The notes beneath the pieces were generated by a model. It saw only the letters and a program-made list of their open reading frames with translations, was not told the DNA's origin and ran no database searches. Of a DNA stretch of 64,000 nucleotides, positions 33,554 to 45,400 are shown piece by piece. Numbering within the stretch: the stretch's first letter is position 1; each line of letters starts with the position of its first letter. The DNA lies in assembly GCF_001680005.1 (NCBI RefSeq), contig NC_033564.1:1550001-1614000 (forward strand). Reading direction: 5' to 3'. The DNA comes from Plasmodium coatneyi (taxonomy: Eukaryota > Apicomplexa > Aconoidasida > Haemosporida > Plasmodiidae). Position numbers and translations under genes: made by a program.

Positions 33554-36500
33554 TTAGGCCTCCTGGCGGTAGCGGCAAATGTCGAGGGTAACCGTGCGGG
33601 AACACTTCTTGTGCTTGTTCTTGTACACCCCGATGAGGGTCTGACTTTTGCTGAAAAACTTCTCCTTGAGGGAAATGACTATGACCTGACTGTTAATGGA
33701 GTTAAGGTACCTGGCGAGTGCACTCATTTTAATGGGATCCATATTGGCGTCAACTTCGTCCAAAATGATAAAGGAGTTACTAATATATTTCTGAATGGAA
33801 AATATTAATGCCAGTGCACTCATGCTCTTTTCTCCCCCACTTAACTCACTTATCTGAAAGAAACGTTTCATGGGTGGCATATTATTGTACCGAATACCAC
33901 AATAAAAGGGTTCATCGTCTTTGTTGAATTCGTTTAGATTGAACAGGTCCAGAAACGCTTGTCCTCCGACATGGTGCTTCACATTGTAGGTTAAGTTGTT
34001 ATACACGTTGTCAATAACATTCTTTATGTAGTTAAAACAGTGCAAAAATTTGTACGATCTTTTTTTTTGTAAGATCCTGAAATTTCTCTCAAACAGATTA
34101 CACTCCTTTCGTTCATTTGATAAGGAAGCATCTATATTTTTCAACTTGGAGAGTAAATTTTCGTACTCCTTTTCTGCACTTGTGTTTATATTCCTCATTT
34201 TTAGTAGTTTTTTTTTTTTTTCGATTTCCTTTTCCAGTTTGTCCTGCTCTGTGTTGATTTCCTGCTCGTTGTCCATTTGTTTTAACTCCTCTGGGAGTGC
34301 ATCGAAGGAGATATTCGCTAGAGTTATATCTACCGCGTTCTCTTCCTCATCGTCACTACCACTACCACGGGTGCTGCTTCCAGTTCCGGCGCTTCCCACG
34401 TCTGAGTCGTCCTCCTCCTCACTGCCTTGTAGAAGTTTACTAACACGACCCTTCCGCGTGGACCGTCCTGCCTTTTTCCCGGCTAACGGCTTATCATCCT
34501 GTTGACCAACCTGCTGATCTGCAATGGCGTAGCTCGAGGTGAACACATTCACGCCATTCATGTCACACTCGCTTATGAGATCCTTAACCAGCGTAACATA
34601 AATGAGAATCTTCTTTCGACAGTTGTCCAACTTACTTTGCATCGTTTCGTACTTTTCAAAGTTGCTATTTATTCTGTCTCTAAGGTCGTTCAACTCCTGG
34701 TTAATCTGGGCAAGGTTCTTTAGATGATTGGCTCGTTCGTTTTCCCTCTCCTGAATGGCCTTCTCCGTTTCGTTCATTTTATCCATTTGGTCCTTCTCTT
34801 CCTGGTCCAGTTTGTACAGATCCAGTTTGATATTTTCCTCCTGATTTGCAATTTTCTCCTTTTTGTGAAAGAGTTGAATTTCGTTTCGTTTATCCGTCAG
34901 TTCGTTAATGTCGTCCTTTAATTTTTTTATATTATTTTTTATGCGATCAATATTATCGTCTATTTTTTCCATTTCTTTGGAACTCTTTTCAATGGCTTCG
35001 TAAATATTATCCATCTGGAATCTTTCATTGAGTATTTTAAAAGAGTCCTTTTGGAAGGATGCCAATCCTTTTCGTTCCTTCATCAGTTCGGATTCGTAGT
35101 TTTGTAGACTGTCCATTTTTTTTTTCATTTGTACGTCCCTTATTTTTGTAATTCTTTCTTCATAATTCTGTATGGTGGCTTCTTTTCCCTCTACTTCCTT
35201 CTCGAAGATGCCTTTTTTAATCAACAAACTGGCAGCTTTTTTTTTATTTAACTCTAGTTCGTAATTCGTTTTGTTAATCTGTTCATTCGTTTGGATGATT
35301 TTCTGGTTGCAGTCGCTGATGGTACTTCTGCACTCCTCTTTTTCGGTCAGTATTTTATTATACATGCTAATGTTCAATCTTTTATTATTGTACCTTTCTT
35401 TATCACCGTGTGTGGATGATATGTCTACGATTAGATTGTTATGCTTGGATATGATGTGCCCATTTAGTGTTACCATGTTTGCATTCAACTGTGGGAATTT
35501 ACTCCTCACCTCCTCTGCGTCTTTTATTCGCTCAACGATCAGGGTGTTCTTCCCTATGAGGTAATCAAACAGAACTTTGTACTGTTCTTCACATACGATG
35601 CAGTTATTTGCCAACACGATATTCTTCTTCTTAAACGTGTTCATTATCTTTTCCATCATGTGGTTGTCTTCCTCGTGCCAAGTTTCCTCTGAGTGGTCAT
35701 TCTCTTCGTGTGGTCCCCCCCCATGTGTGCGCTGACCCTTCTTCCGCTTTAAATTCTTCACAAAATTGTCAAGCGGAATGAAGTCCATCTTGTGTAGCTT
35801 ATTATCCTTCAGGTACTTAATACACTTCGCTGCGATGTCGACATTTCTTACAACGAGAAAGTTATTGTACTTGTGGATTGCATTATTAACGGCAGTGAAG
35901 TAAACGTGGTTGTTGACTTCATAGAGGGAACTGACCTCATCATATATCTGGTCCTCTCCGAACAGATTTTTCAAATTGGAAATGGTCTCTTTTTTCCTTT
36001 CAAAATGTATTAATTCATTTTTGTGTATATTTAATATGTTCACTTCGTTGTCCAGTTGTTCTATTCGTTTTTCCTTTTGTGAGATGGTTTGGTGGAGCTC
36101 TCTCAAGTGTACCTTCAAATTTTCCACCTTTTTCTTATCCCCTTCGATGAGACTATTCAATGTGTTCACACGTCCTGTCACCTCATCCATGGTAAGTTTT
36201 TCCGCTTCATAGTCAAGAACCTCCTTCTGCTTCTTCCTAGACAGATTATCGCACTCTTCCTGCAGCTCCTTAATGTCCTTCTTCAGCCCGTTCGCCAGAG
36301 AGTTGTAATTGTTTATGCTGATGTTACTGTTAGCGCAGAGGTACAAATACTTCTCCTTGCACTTTTTATACTCACTTAAATTTTCTAACACATCTAGCAG
36401 GTTGCATTTTTCAAATATTGTTTCTTCTTCCTCGGTTAGATCAGACGTCTTTCCATCCTTATCTGCACCGCTGCTTAAGCGGAATCTATGCTGCACCTTC

Positions 36501-38359
36501 ATGAGGTTATCATACATGGTGGTGTGCCTCTCCTTAATGTAGCTCTTCACGTGGTTGTACTTTTCCATGAATTTTAGGATGACCCCCAGTTTGTTTGAAA
36601 TCTCCATTCGAAGCTTCTTACTCTGCTCCTTCACCTGTTCGTGTAGATTTTCCGAAAATTTCGTGCAGTGCGTTTGTATGTTCATTTGTAGCTTCTGGTT
36701 AGCCTGCACTTTGACTAAATTATCTTGGTTAAACTTCTTCTTTTCATTAATTTCGTTGAGGGCCACCTTCAGTTGGTTCAATTCTACCCGGTAGTTCCTA
36801 ATCTCGTCCTCCACTTTAAGTAGACTTTTTTTTTTCAAAAGTTTGTTTTTCTCCAAATGGTTGGCAAGCTCTTTATCCTTGCTGAGAACCTCCTGCTCGA
36901 ATTCGATCTTCTCCTCTTTATAGGTCAGTAGGTCTTCCTTCAGCTTTTCCTTCTTCCTATGAAGGTGGAAAAGTCTGAAAAGGTAAAACGTCTTCACGTC
37001 TTGCTCGTGTTCCTCCTTCAGTTGGTTCTGTTCTATATTATCACTGATCTGCATTTTATGTATCTTAATTTCTTGCTCGATTTTTTTTTTTTCATTGAGG
37101 TAACTTTTGCAGGTCATTTGTTTCTCCTTCAGCTTTTCCTTCATGTCTTCATAGACTTGTTCATATTCGTCTGACCCGCTTATATATTCGAACAGTTTGG
37201 CTAGCTCGTTTGGTTTCTTGTTTATTACATCTTCTATATCTCCCTGGAAAATTAGGCAGGTTTTCGTTTTCGTTTCTATTCTATTTTTCTTCAAAAAGGC
37301 AATGTACTCCTTATGCTCGACGAGCTTCTCATTAATGTAGTAGTTGCTCCCACCTCTGTAGTTTAAGGTCCTCTTTATTTCGACGGTCTCTTTGTTGCTT
37401 TCCAGGATGAGCTTCACATAGCACTTCCTCTTCTTCAGCAATTCCACTTTTTCATTCTCCTTATGATGAATCAACTGTTTCATACTTTTCACCCTCAAGC
37501 ATTTATTGTGTATTCCTAGAACGAAGCATATGCAGTCCATTATGTTCGACTTTCCTGACCCGTTTGGACCTATTATGGCTGTAAATTTGGAAAACGGCCC
37601 GATGATATTTTCCCCCTCGTAGCTTTTAAAATTACACACAATTAGGTACTTGATCGAGCAGAGCTCATTTTCTCGATACGCCATACTGGAGGCTAAACTA
37701 CTATTGTTGAGGTACTCATTCGGGAACTCCATCTGGGCGGTACTAACAGGGAGGATACCACTTGACGGAGGAACTCTTCCTAGGGGGCCTCCTCTCTGGG
37801 TGACTTCACTCCCCGTTTCACTCCTCGGTACGCACGCAAGGTTCTCCCCATGATCGTTGCCAACCGAATTCACGTCCTTCACGCTGTTCTCATGCGTTTC
37901 CTTCTGCTGTTCTAGCGGGCCAACTCCTTGGTCTGCTTTTCCTCCACCCTTCTGGACTGCCCCCTCTTTGTTGATACCAACTAGTGCAGCCCCTTTAGTT
38001 AACTGCATCGTCTGTTTCGCACCATCCTCTGGAGGTACCTTCTTCAGGGTCTCCTCCTTATCCTCCCCACCTTCACTATACATCCCCTTCAGCACGGCAT
38101 ACTTTTTCCCCTCATTCGCATAATCCAAATGAATCGGCTTGGTAATGGAAGAATTAAAAGAAGACTCTTCTGACCCATCCAGATATTCCTCATTAATAAA
38201 GTTGTTAAAGTCTTGATCGTCCACCTTCCCTGAGGTTACCATTATATTGCTGGATCCTTCGTTTTTGTCTCTGTCCGTATCGAGTCCGCTTCCGAACTCG
38301 TCCTGCTCATCGCCTTTGCTCTCATTGGGTTCGCTACGATTATTCCCTTTCTTTTGCAT
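33554..38359 (-). CDS. SMC1: SMC1, structural maintenance of chromosomes protein 1 (cohesin ATPase)
   Basis: A single 1601-codon exon. The N-terminal ATPase half starts after a roughly 230-residue acidic, Asn/Ser-rich extension; SMC1 proteins are usually about 1230 residues. Motifs: CNFKSYEGENIIGPF, Walker A GPNGSGKSN (about residues 262-270), the SMC1-type HNKCLRVKSMKQLIHHKE, and the Q-loop FQGDIEDVINKKPNELAKLF. Two long coiled-coil arms flank a hinge (about residues 760-930). At the end are the signature LSGGEKSMSALALIF (about 1505), Walker B FIILDEVDA (about 1533) and VISLKEKFFSKSQTLIGVY, the K-E/K-F-x-x-K-x-x-x-L-I-G-V pattern that separates SMC1 from SMC2, 3 and 4. SMC1 pairs with SMC3 and a kleisin to form cohesin. 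An acidic Ser/Gly insert (GSEEEDDSDVGSAGTGSS) near residue 1300 is a lineage-type insertion. Confidence 0.96.
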   Translation of the reverse strand: MQKKGNNRSEPNESKGDEQDEFGSGLDTDRDKNEGSSNIMVTSGKVDDQDFNNFINEEYLDGSEESSFNSSITKPIHLDYANEGKKYAVLKGMYSEGGEDKEETLKKVPPEDGAKQTMQLTKGAALVGINKEGAVQKGGGKADQGVGPLEQQKETHENSVKDVNSVGNDHGENLACVPRSETGSEVTQRGGPLGRVPPSSGILPVSTAQMEFPNEYLNNSSLASSMAYRENELCSIKYLIVCNFKSYEGENIIGPFSKFTAIIGPNGSGKSNIMDCICFVLGIHNKCLRVKSMKQLIHHKENEKVELLKKRKCYVKLILESNKETVEIKRTLNYRGGSNYYINEKLVEHKEYIAFLKKNRIETKTKTCLIFQGDIEDVINKKPNELAKLFEYISGSDEYEQVYEDMKEKLKEKQMTCKSYLNEKKKIEQEIKIHKMQISDNIEQNQLKEEHEQDVKTFYLFRLFHLHRKKEKLKEDLLTYKEEKIEFEQEVLSKDKELANHLEKNKLLKKKSLLKVEDEIRNYRVELNQLKVALNEINEKKKFNQDNLVKVQANQKLQMNIQTHCTKFSENLHEQVKEQSKKLRMEISNKLGVILKFMEKYNHVKSYIKERHTTMYDNLMKVQHRFRLSSGADKDGKTSDLTEEEETIFEKCNLLDVLENLSEYKKCKEKYLYLCANSNISINNYNSLANGLKKDIKELQEECDNLSRKKQKEVLDYEAEKLTMDEVTGRVNTLNSLIEGDKKKVENLKVHLRELHQTISQKEKRIEQLDNEVNILNIHKNELIHFERKKETISNLKNLFGEDQIYDEVSSLYEVNNHVYFTAVNNAIHKYNNFLVVRNVDIAAKCIKYLKDNKLHKMDFIPLDNFVKNLKRKKGQRTHGGGPHEENDHSEETWHEEDNHMMEKIMNTFKKKNIVLANNCIVCEEQYKVLFDYLIGKNTLIVERIKDAEEVRSKFPQLNANMVTLNGHIISKHNNLIVDISSTHGDKERYNNKRLNISMYNKILTEKEECRSTISDCNQKIIQTNEQINKTNYELELNKKKAASLLIKKGIFEKEVEGKEATIQNYEERITKIRDVQMKKKMDSLQNYESELMKERKGLASFQKDSFKILNERFQMDNIYEAIEKSSKEMEKIDDNIDRIKNNIKKLKDDINELTDKRNEIQLFHKKEKIANQEENIKLDLYKLDQEEKDQMDKMNETEKAIQERENERANHLKNLAQINQELNDLRDRINSNFEKYETMQSKLDNCRKKILIYVTLVKDLISECDMNGVNVFTSSYAIADQQVGQQDDKPLAGKKAGRSTRKGRVSKLLQGSEEEDDSDVGSAGTGSSTRGSGSDDEEENAVDITLANISFDALPEELKQMDNEQEINTEQDKLEKEIEKKKKLLKMRNINTSAEKEYENLLSKLKNIDASLSNERKECNLFERNFRILQKKRSYKFLHCFNYIKNVIDNVYNNLTYNVKHHVGGQAFLDLFNLNEFNKDDEPFYCGIRYNNMPPMKRFFQISELSGGEKSMSALALIFSIQKYISNSFIILDEVDANMDPIKMSALARYLNSINSQVIVISLKEKFFSKSQTLIGVYKNKHKKCSRTVTLDICRYRQEA

Positions 38360-40256
38360 CGTTCAGCTGGGCGGGTTGTCAGAGGCAAACAGGCAAACAG
38401 GCAAACAGGCAAATAGGCAAAGGAGGTTTTCTGCTTCGGCGTCCCCTCACAGAGCCAAATGGAACAGCGAAGCGGTTCACTAGATTAGTACTTTAGCGGA
38501 AAACCGCGAAACGCACCACATGGGAAGCACACCAAACGCACACATACTTTACGCGCTCCCAAACACGGAGGCTTTTCCTTGCGTGTTTTTTTTTTACGCA
38601 CGAACGGAGTGAATAATTGGGTCAACCCGCACTGTGCACACCGTTCATGTTACCGCATAAGAAGGTTAATTCATTTCAGAACGCGCAGTACAGTTCGTTG
38701 GTACCTTCGATAGACCTCACATATAAGCCTGAGTTTTGTTTTCCCCCAAGTGTACATACATGCGCTTACTCCTTCGCAGCTAGCTCGTTTGTATGCTTCC
38801 TTTCTTTTTCCTTTTTTCCTTTATTATTATTTTTTTTTTTTCCGCATTTTACTACTGCACACATGAAACGTTTGTGCCGGTCGCATTGACAAAATAATTT
38901 GTTCAACAAAAAAGTGGAGTGCATGTTAAGAGAAGTTCTGCTTGGGATGAGTTTTTTTTTTTTTTTTTTAATTTGGTTAGCTGCTCCGATTTTTTTTTTT
39001 TTTTTTCTTGCCACTTTTAGTGGTCTTACACATGAGAAGGAGAAAGGAGGGAAAAAAACAACCAAACAGGCGAAGGAACAAATGTACTTACCCCACCGAT
39101 AATCTGACGAATTGCCTGTGCACACCATTTGCTCACTCAAACATAGCACCACACACCAGTTGGGAAAAAAAAAAGAACTGTAACCTGTCCAAGTGAGCAC
39201 CAAAACAAGTGCAGCGATAGGTTGGACGGACTTCGTCGTAAAAATGGTCGAGCACTAACCCTTCACTGTAACCACACGTATCCGTGGGAGAGTAAATAAA
39301 AGGCCTCTTAAATGATGATTAATTTCCACTGTTCGACGTCCCCTTTGCGCATACACAATGCGGTGAACGGGAGGACGGTTGGGGGATCCCCTAAAGTGTC
39401 GGACTCCAGGTTGAACCACCTCTGGGGTGGGGGTAGTAGACATAAATTCGTATGCACCTTAACGGGATGGTCACCAGATGACCTCCTCACAAGGTTCACT
39501 AAATTTTCGCCGTCCTTCTTCGCACGTCTGCAAAGGGGTCACTGCTGATTTGGTGAGAATACCCCTCAAGGGGGAATTTTCACGAAAGCAATGAGCAATG
39601 ATGTGTCAGGCAGTGCGGGGGATCACAAGGGAGCCCACTTTAAGGTTAGACAAAGTTTGTAACTAGGGTATTACTTTTTTTTTAATTTTTTTTTTTTTTT
39701 TTTTTTTTGGTGAAGGTAAAATTAGACAATTGCTCCACGCGGAAAAGGAAAATGCGATGCAAATTCGCTGGGGAATGCTTCCCCCAGTAGACACTATCTC
39801 TACTTTTCACTCCTCTTACTGTTTTTTTTTTTTTCTTTTCTGTGCTCGCGATTCACGCGGGTATGAAGTCTATAGGCGTACTAATATGAAGGACCTTCTT
39901 CCATTATCGCCAACGGAAAAAGGAGAAAAAACTGTGCCTTACCGTTCCTTCGAACTGTGAGAGGTTTTCCCCGTTGGGCTGCCATCCTTGTGTGTATTGT
40001 GCAATGCCCATTTGTTAACCGCTGGGGGGAAAGACCAGATGAACCCCCCTGCGTAAGAGAATGTGCGTGACGACGATTTTTCGAATGAACATAAAGGGCA
40101 CACGCATGGATTATTTTTCCTTCCTATTTGGACATAACTCGATTTAACGTCCGTTTTGGCGGAGCGCGCTGAAAAGGTGTACCGATACGATGCACCTCTC
40201 TTGTGCATTTTTACTCACGCTACGTTTGTCCTTATATTACCTAATTCGTTCCCAAA
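38360..40256. other. Divergent 1.9-kb intergenic region between SMC1 and PF16
   Basis: It contains the promoters of two divergent genes. It includes an (AGGCAAAC)n tandem repeat at about 38383-38421 in the SMC1 leader, poly-T runs at 38951-38968, 38991-39006 and 39680-39709, and no supported gene. Confidence 0.7.
38383..38421. repeat. Short tandem repeat, 8-bp unit AGGCAAAC, about 4-5 copies
   Basis: AGGCAAAC AGGCAAAC AGGCAAAC AGGCAAAT AGGCAAAG, just upstream of the SMC1 start codon, in its presumed 5' leader. Confidence 0.9.
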
Positions 40257-41888
40257 ATGAGCAAAATAATTCAGCAGATATTCGAGGACTACAACAGGTC
40301 CAGGACGCAGTTCACCCAAAGCATATATGACATGTGTCTAAAGGCACACAACATGGAAGTAATAATTAGCACGGATATTATAATTCTGATCCGTCCACTG
40401 ATTCTGGATAAGGTTCCCATCGTGCAGCAAAATGCGACTCAAATATTGGCCAAAATGGCTAGTCATTCTGAGGAGGTGGCTTTAACCATTTTGCAAAATG
40501 ATGTCTTACCACATCTAGTGTATTGTTTAAAACATGAAAATAAAAATTACAGAAAAAATTGTGCCAATACGTTGAAGTGTCTAGCTAGCCATAATGCCAA
40601 GCTAGCAAATCTGGTCGCAGAGGAAGAAAACTGCATCGATAATTTGATAGACTGTTTGGACGAATATGACGTCAGACTGAAGGAAGCATGTATAAATGCA
40701 CTTTGCGCAATTGTAAAGAATGACGTTGATCTGTCCAACCAACTCATGGCCAAGGGGATCATCCCTCTGGTAATTCTCTCAGTACAGGAGAAAGACACAA
40801 ACTTAGTTAGAAGTTCATTAAACATATTAACGGAGCTGAGTAAACACACCAACGAAATTGCAAAGGAGGTAGTGGATAATAATGCTCTCCCACATCTAAT
40901 CAAATTTTTAGACCACACAGATGTACAGATAAAACGCCATGCATGTAACTGCTTAGCCCAAATAGCAAAACATAAGGAAGACTTAACAGAACTAATTATA
41001 GAGAACGACGTTTTTCCAAAAATTATTTACCTACTAAATGACAGTGACGATGTTGTAAAGAAAAACTGTGCCAATTGTTTAAAAGAAATGAGCAAACATA
41101 ACGAGGACATTTGTAAGATCATTTCCCGTGCAGGTAGTCTTCCCTTTCTATGTGAATGCATTGAACAGTCATCTAGGGGTAGTGTCCAATTACCCGCAAT
41201 TTTGTGTATTGGTTTTATTGCCTCCTTTTCCGAATCGCTAAGCTTAAATATCATTTTATCTAATGCTATTCCTATTTTAAAAAAATGCCTTATTGAAGAA
41301 ACGGAGGATTACATCAAAGCTGCATGTGTGTGGACCCTTGGCAATATCGGCAAACACTCCTCCTCTCATGCGAAGAAACTATGCGATGAAAACCTCCTCA
41401 TCATTTTCGTAAATTTGTACAACGCAAATGATTCATCGGATGACTTAAAGAAGAAAGTTAAACTTTCCTTCAAAAGCGTCATTCAGAAGGTCATCGATTT
41501 GGAGTCTCTAGAACCCGTTTTTCTCAAAGCAACTGCTAAGTTGGCCAAATACTGCATCTGCCAGTTCGCCAAAATTATTCCGAAAAACCCCACGTATAAG
41601 AAGTCTTTCATCAAGTCCGGCTGCCTCAAGTATCTGCAGGTGGGCAGCGCTACACGCACACCCATGACGTGTACTTTGCACACATTTTCGATCAACCCTT
41701 CACATGCTCCCGACCAACCTTTCGCACATTTGCCCCCACAGGAAATGAAGAACTCCGACGACGCGAAGAAAATCGAAATGGAGATTAACACGATTAACAA
41801 CTCCTTCCCAGAGGATATCATTAACTACTACACCCCCGGCTATTCGGAGACGTTAATAAAAAGGATTGACCAGGCGGGTAAAAGTTGA
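40257..41888 (+). CDS. PF16: PF16 / SPAG6 armadillo-repeat central-apparatus protein
   Basis: Exons 40257-41639 and 41742-41888 give 509 residues, the usual length of SPAG6. The N-terminus (IFEDYNRSRTQFTQSI) matches the SPAG6/PF16 start. It is followed by about eight armadillo repeats of helical triplets with recurring LPHLVYCL, NCANTLKCLASH, RSSLNILTELSKH, HACNCLAQIAKH and NCANCLKEMSKH. The C-terminus has the family end YYTPGYSETLIKRI. PF16 is an axonemal central-pair protein; in Plasmodium the only flagellate stage is the male gamete. The intron (41640-41741) is 102 bp, a multiple of three and free of in-frame stops, so an unspliced reading adds 34 residues; homology argues that it is removed. 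A further splice from AG/GTAAAA near 41878 to about 42061 could replace the last residues with an alternative end. Confidence 0.95.
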   Translation: MSKIIQQIFEDYNRSRTQFTQSIYDMCLKAHNMEVIISTDIIILIRPLILDKVPIVQQNATQILAKMASHSEEVALTILQNDVLPHLVYCLKHENKNYRKNCANTLKCLASHNAKLANLVAEEENCIDNLIDCLDEYDVRLKEACINALCAIVKNDVDLSNQLMAKGIIPLVILSVQEKDTNLVRSSLNILTELSKHTNEIAKEVVDNNALPHLIKFLDHTDVQIKRHACNCLAQIAKHKEDLTELIIENDVFPKIIYLLNDSDDVVKKNCANCLKEMSKHNEDICKIISRAGSLPFLCECIEQSSRGSVQLPAILCIGFIASFSESLSLNIILSNAIPILKKCLIEETEDYIKAACVWTLGNIGKHSSSHAKKLCDENLLIIFVNLYNANDSSDDLKKKVKLSFKSVIQKVIDLESLEPVFLKATAKLAKYCICQFAKIIPKNPTYKKSFIKSGCLKYLQVGSATRTPMTCTLHTFSINPSHAPDQPFAHLPPQEMKNSDDAKKIEMEINTINNSFPEDIINYYTPGYSETLIKRIDQAGKS

Positions 41889-41983
41889 AGAATGGCGGGG
41901 GGCAAAACGGCAACCTTATGTCACCCACCCTACCTGTTTTCTCAGTGTCGTTTTTTTTACCTCCACATGTGCTGCGTTTACAT

Positions 41984-42014
<31 letters not shown>

Positions 42015-42428
42015 CCTGTGCACGGCTACCCCACCTTTTGTCAATAAACTTTTCCCCACAAGTCGATTTAAGTAGGAAAAATTATTAATTACACCAACCG
42101 ACGCACTTATGAAGGTACGCATATTCCCCCAAAGGTTGGTATGAGGTACCCCTAAACGTGTACGCCAATCTGTGCAATTGCACAAACGACTTCATCAACA
42201 ACGCCACAGTTTGCGATGCGGAATTGGGCGGGCAGAGACCACCACCCGTCAGTGCTGCCCGATTACACGGGCAAGTAGGGTTACACTGTTGGTTAGTTCT
42301 GCGTCGGCATTTGTAACAGCTGTTTTGGTTTTGTTTACCACATGGTAGATGCAGAGGTGCTAGCTAAACGGGCGCTTTGAAACATTCTTCAACGTCTCGT
42401 AACGTGCAATAACTCCACTTATGGTCGC
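41889..42428. other. Spacer between PF16 and the next plus-strand gene
   Basis: 3' flank of PF16 with a long T run (41990-42014) and the 5' flank of the helical-repeat gene. A possible small last PF16 exon at about 42061-42088 is the only coding candidate. Confidence 0.5.
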
Positions 42429-45400
42429 TTGATGAAACGGATACTGAGGAGAGTAGCCTCCAGTGTGCTGCCCACCCCTGCTGCTTTCTCATCATGCCGC
42501 TCCTACCACCTACGTGGGGAGAACCCACAAAAAGGGAAACCCGGGGAAGGGGCAAAAGCCATCACAAAAGGTTGCCTCGCGGAGCATGAACAGGACGTGA
42601 TAAATTCTATACAAAATAAGATACCCAGCCAAGACCATCAAATTGCAAATAAGATAACGCAACTACTGCAACACTACAGCAAAAACAATTACCGTAACGA
42701 GCATGTCCTGCAGGTGATTCGTTCCTATGTGAAGCATAACGTGGACGGCTTCTCCCTAATCAGACTATGTGTGTTCGTAAATTATTTTCTAAATTTGAAG
42801 GTGAAAGGAGACAGAAACTTTAATTACATCATCACGAATTCGATAATAAAAAAAATTAGGAATGACCACTTTGTGGACCTCTACGGGATTTGCTTAATTG
42901 CTAAATTTGTCCTGAGGGAGAGGGTTAAACATGGAGACCTGCTCTGGTTGCTGGGATCTCTTATAAAAAACAAAGTGGATGCAACGTCTAGTCCGTTCGA
43001 TGTCTACAATTTGGTTGTTTCACTTCTGAGCATTCAGAGCGGGGGGCTGCTATGGGGGGGTGAGGCCACCACGCAAGGAAGCGAACAAACTGCTACACAT
43101 AACAGTGCGTACCCCCCAGATGGACTGACCCAGCTGAACGAACAAAACGTGCACGCACTGCTCCACCTCTACATAAAGGGAGAAAGAGTGAAAAATGAAG
43201 AACTCGTCCTAATTATAAACACCTTGAGCAGCATGGACAGAACGGCCTTCTTCTACCAAATGGATTTAACAAAGTCACGGAGGGTCCAACTTTACGAGGC
43301 TCTCTTAAGACGAATAAACTTCCAGGACAGATTCAACGGGAAGGTACTTGCCCTCTTCCTGTTTAGTTTACAAAAAATGATTAAATTGGGGGAGATATCA
43401 GAAGGGGTCTTTTTCTCCACTGTGGTAAACTTGGGTGCGGCCTTCAGGGAGGCTGCTACGGGAACCAAGTTACAGGCCATGCGGGTTGGGTATTCCAATT
43501 CGGAAATGCGGAAGGAGGGAGAAAACATGGATCTGCCCCCCAAAGGAGTACAAGTTTCAACGGGGGATGTTACTCAGGGGGGGCTCCCCCAATTGAGGAC
43601 ACATTTTAACCTGCAGGAGATCGGCATGGTGCTGCAATTTTATAACGCTTTGATGGAAGTATCCCAGTGGAAGAAAGGCAACACGGGGGGGAACTTCCAA
43701 CCGGCGGAGCACACCACATCTGCACAAAAGGATCAAAGTTTTTACGACGAAGGGGAAGGTGCAGGGCTTCGTTTGGAGGGACGCATGGGGGAAAAAAGTA
43801 CTGTAGATGAAGACGCCCCCGTTGATGGAAGGCCCCACCTGGTCAAACTGTACGAACCGTCCGTACACCTGCTGAAGGAAAGCCTCCTCTTTTACGCCCA
43901 AGCGAGTTACCAAAAAAAGGTAAAAATGAACCCCCTCGATTTCTGCACTTTGCTAAAGGGCCTTTCAAAAGTGTTCCAAAACACATTCCTAGACCGAAAC
44001 ATACTTCCTCTTTTTCAAAACTTCCTAATGTCTCATGGGAAGAGGATTAAAATAAATGAGTTGCAAATGATCCTAAAGTTAATTTATGAGAAGAGAAAAT
44101 TGGACTTCTTCCTCATCCTCTGTGGTGGTAGGAACTGCTCCATTTTCGACCACCTCCAGAGTGTACTTTTGAGAAGTGTCCTGAGCGAATCACCCAACTG
44201 GTGGAATCAGGAAAGGATGGAAGCATGTATCATGTGCTTCTACTATTTGTCCTTCTTAAACTTCAACCCGAACACATACCTCGTGGTGAACCAGTTCATC
44301 ATGGATCACGTAACATGCGGCAGTGCTGTTTCACTTGTTCCCTACGTTATTATGAGCAAATTTAACTACCACATGTTGGAGGTGAGATCCGTCAGGAGGG
44401 CAGAATCAGTGGCAACTACCAACAACGATGAATTGCCCGAAAAGAGGCAAGTCACAGACAACTTCGACAGAATAGACAAACTGTACCAATTAATGAATCA
44501 ACACTTCGAAAAGTATAAAACGTTTTTTGTGTTAAACTGTATTTACGCGCTTACCAAGTTTCTAAAGGATAACAGGACAAGTGGTTTCCCACCTTTTTCG
44601 AATTTTCTCTTCCCCGAGTTATTCAACAAGTTGACGAATCGTCTAATAATGCAGAATGGATTGGAGACGCATCCACATGGGGACCATATCCCCACCCACT
44701 ATGACTACTTTGTCAATTATGTGAAGTACAATTACTGCTTATTATTTTTTTTTCAGTATGTTGATTTGGGTACCTTTCTCCAGAGGGTCCCTTTAGGCGT
44801 TGAATTTCCATTTTCCTTTTACACCCCTTTTAATGCATACCTCACTGCGGAGTTTTTAGCCAGCTACGAACGGTTGTTCAGGAGCGGCGATTTTGCGGTC
44901 CCTCGGGGGTCTTCAAAAGAGACGAACGAAGCAACGGGGGCAGTTTCCATGATCAGTGCACTTGCGTTAACGCCAGAGGTGATGAACTCCCGCTGGAGAG
45001 AAATCCAAATGGAGAAAAAAAAAATGTTGAAAAAGGTAAGGAGGTATGCAAACGCGCACTGCAAGGTGATGAGCGTGCACGACCTTATACACTTGATCAA
45101 GACGTTCAAAGTGGTAGCCCCACTGATGGGCACTGACAGTATGTCTACCCTCCACACGTGCATGTCAAATTTCACTTTTGCCGGAAATGTTAAGACGAGC
45201 ACCAGTTTCGAGCTGCTAACAGAATTGATCAAATTTATGTACCACTTTGAATTGCAAAACGGGGAAGTGTTTGATCACTGTCACGGTACCCTTGTGGACA
45301 TGTTAATACTTACGTTCAGAATTGTTTTTAAAAATTTACCTGACCGTACAGACAATAACTACCTCGGCATGCTGCAGTTTTCCCTCCTATATGTATCTCA

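Noticed and set aside
33611..38123. Several plus-strand frames across SMC1
   Set aside because: Antisense shadows of a long, clear SMC1 reading frame.
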